A stretch of DNA of 64,000 nt from Monomorium pharaonis (taxonomy: Eukaryota > Arthropoda > Insecta > Hymenoptera > Formicidae). The stretch lies in contig NC_050475.1 of the NCBI RefSeq assembly GCF_013373865.1, positions 14,881,475 to 14,945,474 on the forward strand. Reading direction: 5' to 3'. Position numbers and translations under genes: made by a program. Shown in pieces: positions 57,509 through 64,000 of this stretch (position 1 is the first letter of the stretch; each line of letters begins with the position of its first letter). The notes beneath the pieces are model-generated. The model saw nothing but the letters and a program-made list of their open reading frames with translations, ran no database searches and was not told the origin of the DNA.

Positions 57509-57598
57509 CGACTCAAAAATTTATAATTTGTAGGCAAAAATTTAAATCCACGATATTTGTTTCCACTTTGTTCCGTGCCGGAACAAAGGAGATAGGAT

Positions 57599-58651
57599 CC
57601 CAGTGAACACATTTTATAGCGGCAATATAACATGGAAGTTACAAGTAATTTAACATTGTTATTCTTGTCAGATATGTAGGTGCTATATGACATGGAAATA
57701 ACCTGTTACGTAATATTTGTTATACGCAAGTGATATAGCTTGTTATACATCGTTTTGGCGTTACAGTTATTCAACAAAAATTGTATAATCGTAACATAAC
57801 ACGTTTGTATCAATGTTATTACAGAACGATGCGTCGTAGTTGACTCAGAAATCAGACAACATTATAACATCCTGAATGACAGATCTATTTGATAATAAAA
57901 AAAATTATTATAAAGACAATGTTTTCAAAAATAACGGTTTGTCTACAATTACTGCGCACAAAAAATGCACAAAATCTAAATTCATCATGTGCTGAACAAA
58001 AACAGAATAATAAATGTATACTATTCAATTTTTCTTAGAATTACGATCTATATAGTTAACCATCTAATTAATCATTTGAACGCTTCAAAGATTAGTGCTA
58101 AATAGATCGCAATTTCCATCAAATTATTAAGGTTATGGAAAAAGATAAATTTAACAATGAAATTAATAAGTAAATAAATTAATGCTATTTATTTTTAATG
58201 TTTTGCAAAATTTAATTGCTTTTATAAAAAAATATACAGTTTATAACATACAGATATATGTAGACAATAACAAGTACCCATATCGATGAGTCAAATTGGC
58301 GTAGCAGGTAGAGTACAAGGTTTGTCATCCTAAGGTCCCGGATTCAAACCTAGCAGCGGCAAGTAAGAATAAAATAAAAAATAACATAATTTAAATTTAA
58401 TTAATAAAAATTTATTCTAAATGTAGTATGTGCTAATGATAAAAATTTTTTAAAAATGAAATTTTTATTTTATTTTATTTTTCTTTCTAACTGTTGTGTA
58501 ACGGTTAGATAACATGTAATTATAACATGTTATATTGCTGAGTCGGAAATTGTAACTTACATGTAAGTTACATATAATTTCAGAGTAACGTAACCTGTTA
58601 TATTCGGTTATATTGCTGTTACACTGCTACTATATTACTGTGTTCACTAGG
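57599..58651. mobile_element. 1-kb element with CCCAGTGAACAC termini
   Basis: Termini CCCAGTGAACAC and GTGTTCACTAGG are inverted. Subterminal blocks rich in TAACATGTTATAT and TTACATGTAAGTTAC are also complementary. The AT-rich interior contains a tRNA-like stretch at 58284-58366. No transposase. Confidence 0.55.
58284..58366 (+). repeat. tRNA-derived sequence
   Basis: A-box-like TTGGCGTAGCAGG, a central TTTGTCATCCTAAGG resembling an anticodon arm, and a B-box-like GGATTCAAACC. Acceptor ends do not pair convincingly, so it is probably a decayed tRNA or SINE head. Confidence 0.35.
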
Positions 58652-59289
58652 ATATGTTATAAATATTATGGGATTCCGGGAGTGAGAGTTACCTACATTT
58701 TTGAAAAAACTTGGATTTCCGAATTGAGATAACAGAATGCAAAATCCTTTTACAAAGATTGAAGTACGCATAAAAATGAAGGGGGCGACATACGATTTGT
58801 TCTGATAAATAAAAAAAAAGTTATTTATTAGTCATTTAACGATAATATTTGCTTTATACGAAAAATCTACAGTTTATATGTATAAAATAATCACGTCGCC
58901 CTAGAAAAAACTCTCAGGAATAATCGTGCAATTAGAAATAAGATTAGAAGCCTAGAAAAAAAAATTCGCATTCCGCAAATTGGAAAATGAAAACGAAAAT
59001 TTAGGTTATGTACGCGTAAAAAGTCGATGAGAAAAATTTTTTTGTTCTCAATATAAAATTCAATTCATAGATTGATATTAATGTGTACTTTAATTTTGGA
59101 AAAAAATTTCTAAATCTATACAAGAAATACATATGAAATCTCATTAATGATGTGCATAAATGACTACATTATCGACCTCGATCAAATTTTAAAGATACTC
59201 CAGGATCCCTTAATGTGGGGGTGTAGGGGGAAGAGAGATAGAGAGATATCAGCTTTAACAAAAAGTACATTGAGAAATAATTATGTCAG
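58652..59289. other. AT-rich flank without recognisable features
   Basis: Nothing supported. Confidence 0.35.
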
Positions 59290-59402
59290 TTAAATCGCAA
59301 TTTATCATCAACAAAGTGCGCACTATACTTTTGCGCATTTCTGTCCAGGGCACCCGTACTGGCGGGAAGGGGTGGCGAAGGCCCTCCCTTGTACTCCCCC
59401 CC

Positions 59403-59500
<98 letters not shown>

Positions 59501-59545
59501 CCACAGCGAAGAAGTGTCGGTTAAGTGTACTTCTCGATCATATGT
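59290..59545. repeat. Microsatellite-bearing repeat, copy 2 (TG tract)
   Basis: Inverted relative to 32790-33060: AACAAAGTGCGCACTATACT, TGTCCAGGGCACCCGTACTG, a (TG)n tract at 59405-59499, then ACCACAGCGAAGAAGTGTCG and GTTAAGTGTACTTCTCGATC. Cys-Val and Thr-His open frames across the tract are artefacts. Confidence 0.65.
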
Positions 59546-59689
59546 ATGAATATTTGTTGCTGTATAGAGTGAAAAGAATGGAAAGAGATCCATTTCATGT
59601 ATTATTAAGTGATATAAATTATGTATATTCTGGAAATTAAGATAGAAAATAGTGATTGTGCAATTTAATTCTTTTTACATCAATAATAA

Positions 59690-59880
59690 AGATTTAAAAA
59701 TTGTAGATTTTCTACTTACCGACATAAAAAAATTTTTGAGTCGCCAAAAATCCTTTTTGTATATGTTTTTATTCTTTAATATAAACCTACTTTTTAAATT
59801 TGAACTAAACCGAAGATTAGACGTTTTTGGAACTGCATCCAAAAATTTATATAATTTCAAAAAGATAAAATAAGACAAAA
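59690..59880 (-). repeat. Dispersed repeat (copy on - strand)
   Basis: Complement of the block at 12675-12830 and 55885-55985: TTGAGTCGCCAAAAATCCTT and GAACTAAACCGAAGATTAGA. The same block is the landing site of the retroinsertion at 55990. Confidence 0.55.
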
Positions 59881-60324
59881 TTAATTTTTATAAAAACTCG
59901 GTTATTTTTAAGATTATATGGAAGTCCTTTTTTTTTTAAATTCCATGATATTTTTACGTAATATGATTTCTCTTATTATTCTGCATAAAATGTAAAATAT
60001 TAAGGTAGAATTATCAAAAAACATGACAAAAAATACCAGTTATAAAAATATCTCGCAACTTATTTATTTTTTTGCAATTATACTTAAATACTTTTGTACA
60101 TAATAATTAGAAAAATAAAAAATTGTATTTTAAAAAATAATAATAATCTTAAAAACTATAACTGTAAAAAATTAAATTTGTCAAAAATTTATTTTACTAT
60201 TATTTATTTTCCTTCAGACATACAACTTTTGTCTGAATGTTTTTTTGTATTTTTCGGATTTTTCAAATATTTCGATGCAAATAGAATATCCTGTGTGCAT
60301 GTATGTATATGGAGTAGATATAAT

Positions 60325-60637
60325 TTGCCCATGTTCGAAATTGCCACGCGTAAATTTGACCACGTTCGAAATGGCCACGTTCGGAATGGCCACGGGAAAT
60401 ATTGCACGAAGTTCAATTTGCCCACGTTCAAAACGGCCACGTCCGAAATGGCCACGGGAAATATTGCACGGAGTTCAATTTGCCCACGTTTGAAACGATC
60501 ACGTCCGAAACGACCACGTTCGGAATGGCCAATATTAAAATTGCCACGTTCGTAATGGCCACGTTCGAAACGGCCATGTTTGGAATGATTTTTTTCTTGT
60601 TTTGCGTAGAAAGTTGCAAACCCATGTGGTGCAGAGA

Positions 60638-60705
<68 letters not shown>

Positions 60706-60935
60706 AGTTCAAGGGGACCTTCGGCTCCCTTCCCGTACCCACTCCGTCTAAGTCGCTAACCCATGTGCATTGTATTGGAAATTATGTAAAACATACGTGG
60801 CCATTTCGGACGTGGTCGTTTCGAACGTGGGCAAATTGAACTCCGTGCAATATTTCTCGTAGCCATTCCGAATGTGGCCGTTCCGGACGTGGCCGTTTCG
60901 AACGTGGGCAAATTTACGCGTGGCCATTTCGAACG
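60325..60935. repeat. Inverted arrays of a CCACGTTCGAAATGG minisatellite
   Basis: The left array (60345-60585) has many units such as GGCCACGTTCGGAATGGCCA and an intervening GGAAATATTGCACG(A/G)AGTTC. The right array (60798-60935) has complementary units (CCATTTCGGACGTGG). Between them lie a (CA)n tract (60643-60700) and a G-rich block (GAGGGAGTTCAAGGGGACCT) like that of the microsatellite-bearing repeats. Probably one foldback element with minisatellite arms. Confidence 0.7.
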
Positions 60936-60959
60936 CTCCCATGTATGTGTCATGTGTGC

Positions 60960-63900
60960 ATGAGTGTATTGATACACTGAGCGATATTAATGTAATAATA
61001 TTTATGCTTTTATTAAGTAACCAAAGGTTTTCTGTATCAATGGTCTAAATAAGAATCCTCTCCCTTTTCCTTCGCTATTGAAGCTTCGCGCAAAACATCG
61101 TGATAAATACAAATACGCAACATACAGCTTGCCAGTATAAAAGTTTAACTACGTAGTCATTGCATTAGGTATCAAATCGAACTATATTTAATAGCCCAGC
61201 GATAAAGATTTGCCAATATTTTAATAGAATTTGTAATAGAATATTTCAAAATACTATGGAACTATGGAATTACATTATTTTATTTAGGATTACTAGTTAT
61301 CTAATGCGACTATATCATTTTAATTAAAAAATGTGTCTGAAAGCTCTTTTAATAGACTGCAATATTAGTTAAAGTTATAATTGATATTTATTTATAATAT
61401 TACTTATGATATTACTTATGATAACTGCATATTTCATAAAAAGTAATATGCTTGCATATTTTTTCATACACATAAATTATTAAGAAAAAATGTAATTTTC
61501 AGTCACTTTTAAATTACTCTGCTCAATACTAAAAAATAATATATGTTCAAGTAAATTTTACAGAATTATATTGAATAATCGAAATATTAAAAACACTATA
61601 TTACAAGTATTGCAAACACTTTGTATTATTAACAATTGTAATGATCTTTTAAATTTTATGCACATTGTGTATTTTACTGTAATTATTGTTTTTTATAAAA
61701 TTCTGTTCAATAAATAATAGGTGCCATTTAAATTAAAATGATGATCATTCAATTGTATCAGGGTTGAGAACATTACTTTATATAAATAACGCATCATTAG
61801 TGATATTTTTTGTAATTGTAATAAAATAATTCTATATCATTACTCATTACTGATTTTAATTCTAATTCGTTCTGATTCGTTATTTTTTTCGTTATATATC
61901 CCAAATAGCAAAATTTGCTAGAGCAAATGCTATCCAAACGCTTACTAGAAAATTTGTAAACAAATTATTATTAAATTAGGCATTAATTCTGTTATACAAG
62001 ATATTGTCACGAAATTGTCATTAAAAACAAGATCTGCGTAACTCAGTTTGATTTCAAATTGCAGTCAAAAAACTTTGCCGACAATTTGCTACCAAGTTAT
62101 GATGTAAATTTTATCAGCAAAACACAAGCTAATCATGAACACAAATGCTATTGTATTTGATGTCAAATTTCGAACTAATTTGTTGCTAATTTGACAACAA
62201 TTAAATGACAAATTATTTACTGGCTCTCATTATTTAACTAATACAAAATTTGTTCAGTTTAAGATCTATAATAATTTTGATTAATCGCAATATAATTCAT
62301 ATATTATACATTTAAAAAGTAATAAAAAAATAACCACAAGATTTATCACCATTACAGTAAAGTGTAAAAGGTAAAATGACGTTATCCTTATTGTTAGAGA
62401 CAGAAAAAACGATTGTTATAAAAAAAAGTAATGACAATAACGTTACAAATAACGCCTTATTTCTCAACCCTACATAATACGTATTATGTTTATGTAAGTA
62501 TTAATTTATCGTTTATAAATATATTATATTAATGTCTAATTATCTGAGTCACATTCTTAAAAATCGGACAGACTAGAAATATCTGTTGAAGAAATATCTG
62601 ATGAATTTGTAGTCTAACTTCTAAGATTACTGCAAAAATCACAATATGATTGCTATATTTGTAATCAGAAGAGGTTGCCTGCATTTTTTTAAAGTTAAAA
62701 ATAATTTTAAAAAATTTTTTTTTAAATTTGTTCCGTAATTTTACTTGAGCTGCGCTAATATTATTGAGGTACAAATAATCTTATTTATTATGTTTTAAGG
62801 ATCAAAAATTTAGACTCTCTCAGTGTCATAAAAGCCAAAAAAAGTTCAAGGAAAAATTATTATTTCTATGAAACACAATTGGTCTGTTTTTTACTACTGG
62901 TTGCACTACTGATAGCAATAAGTTAGAATGAGAAAAAGTTTACTTGTTTTACTTTAACTTATTGTACCAGTTCAGTAATGCAACTCATTGCTACAAGGAA
63001 TAGAAAAATATATTTGAATTTATTGAAATATGTTTGAATACGACTACAAATAGAAAAGCAAACTATATAATTTATTATAATTTTTTTACAGCAAAATTGC
63101 AAAATCTGGATTTTTTGAAGCTTTTGTAGGTTCATAAAAAATAAATTAAAAAATCTGATAAAATATTTCTTTTATAAGACGAAATATGTTATAGATATCT
63201 GCACTGTGAATGAGATGAATTATTAATGAATTGGCTCTTCCGTCAACTTTTTTTTCCCTTAAAGTCTGATTCACATTCAAAATGTTATTGGCATCGCTCT
63301 ATCTTTACTAAGATTTACTAAGATAGAACGATAAATGATACTAATAGTGCTTTGTGTATAAGACGAACCTCGGCCCTAACATATTTATAGTAATTGTAAA
63401 TCAATTATTGTGAAATTTATATAAGATAAGTGACATTATCAATTATTTTGTCCTTGTCTATAGTATGAATGCTTTTTTTTATTTTTAATCAGGACAATGG
63501 AAAACTTGAATCGGATCATTTAATTTCTAAATGATACGCCGTATAGTGTAATCAAAACTAAAATTATTAATACTAGAAATTAGAGTATTTTGTAATTAAT
63601 ATCAACATTTTTAACATTATTTATTAGTACAAGAAAACATAGGTAGATAACAAATATGGAATCTCTCATTAAATATACAAAGATTAACTAGCATTATGCG
63701 ATAAAAAAATCATTCCAAAATCTTTTTTATTGTCGTAATTATTTAATCAAATGCATATATAGTTTCAGATTATTTAAAATTATAACGACTTGTACACTGT
63801 TGTATTACGATAAGCTAATAATTATTTGTCATCATTAATGTCACGTTATACCGCTTCTGTAATGGTGTAAATATTTATTCAAAAAATTAATTAATAGATA

Positions 63901-64000
63901 ATTTGGTATTGTAAGTGCCAAATTTTCCATAATTATGTCGCAAAATAATGTAACTTATTGTTAGTCATTTTATTTTGTATGTTGTGTTAAATATTGTAAA
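60960..64000. other. AT-rich 3' flank, no gene seen
   Basis: About 3 kb of AT-rich sequence. At 61910-62225 there are repeated AAATTTGCT / ACAAATTATT motifs that may be a decayed MITE (CCCAAATAGCAAAATTTGCT). At 63290-63345 a GATAGAACGAT/ATCTTTAC short inverted repeat is present. I see no coding exon, tRNA or other gene. Confidence 0.4.

Noticed and set aside
59255..59640. Cys-Val or Thr-His repeat proteins
   Set aside because: Translation of the TG/CA tract.
1..64000. A CRISPR array, operon or other prokaryotic system
   Set aside because: Tandem repeats here lack uniform unique spacers, and gene structure is spliced eukaryotic.

Overview
The window is a piece of an AT-rich animal genome. 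It most resembles an insect, probably a hymenopteran and perhaps an ant. The reasons are long introns packed with small inverted-repeat elements, retroelements and microsatellites, GT-AG introns, and no bacterial-style gene packing. The species is an inference and cannot be fixed from sequence alone.

One host gene runs along the + strand across most of the window. I recognise 13 coding exons (3295-3748, 7720-7788, 15160-15270, 15528-15697, 16769-17059, 17704-17854, 17944-20362, 26267-26395, 36306-36457, 36523-36730, 36813-36945, 53206-53375, 54333-54709), and a 21- or 18-base microexon at 54149/54152-54169 may join them. Every splice phase matches its neighbour. The joined exons encode about 1611 residues ending at TAA 54707-54709. 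The 5' end lies before the window. The protein is Ser/Asp/Glu-rich and mostly low complexity, with one short charged helix, a threefold ES(I/V)L(S/T)D motif, proline-rich patches and a helical C-terminus. I do not recognise the family.

The introns are mobile-element graveyards. The standout is a nearly intact DIRS-type tyrosine-recombinase retrotransposon on the - strand (45830-50721). It has an intron-containing gag, RT/RNase H/methyltransferase-like and tyrosine-recombinase frames, inverted terminal repeats and an internal complementary region that reproduces the circle junction. It sits inside a MITE that itself sits inside a 65-bp minisatellite. Other elements are a 5'-truncated jockey/CR1-like non-LTR retrotransposon (41570-42945, -), and two purine-strand-biased retroinsertions with perfect 14- and 17-bp target duplications (26855-28989 and 55990-57508). 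There is also a piggyBac-like insertion at TTAA (22570-23655), a hAT-like foldback (1831-2705), a transposon with a conserved ORF remnant nested in a 3.7-kb inverted repeat (10733-11782 in 10447-14141), two Helitron-like 3' ends, tRNA-derived repeats, and several foldback elements.

Region by region: 1-3294 upstream intron with repeats; 3295-20362 the exon-rich part, with the giant exon at 17944-20362; 20363-36305 large introns with nested elements; 36306-36945 a cluster of three exons; 36946-53205 a 16-kb intron holding the non-LTR and DIRS elements; 53206-54709 the last exons; 54710-64000 the 3' flank with retroinsertions, microsatellite-bearing repeats and AT-rich sequence in which I see no gene.
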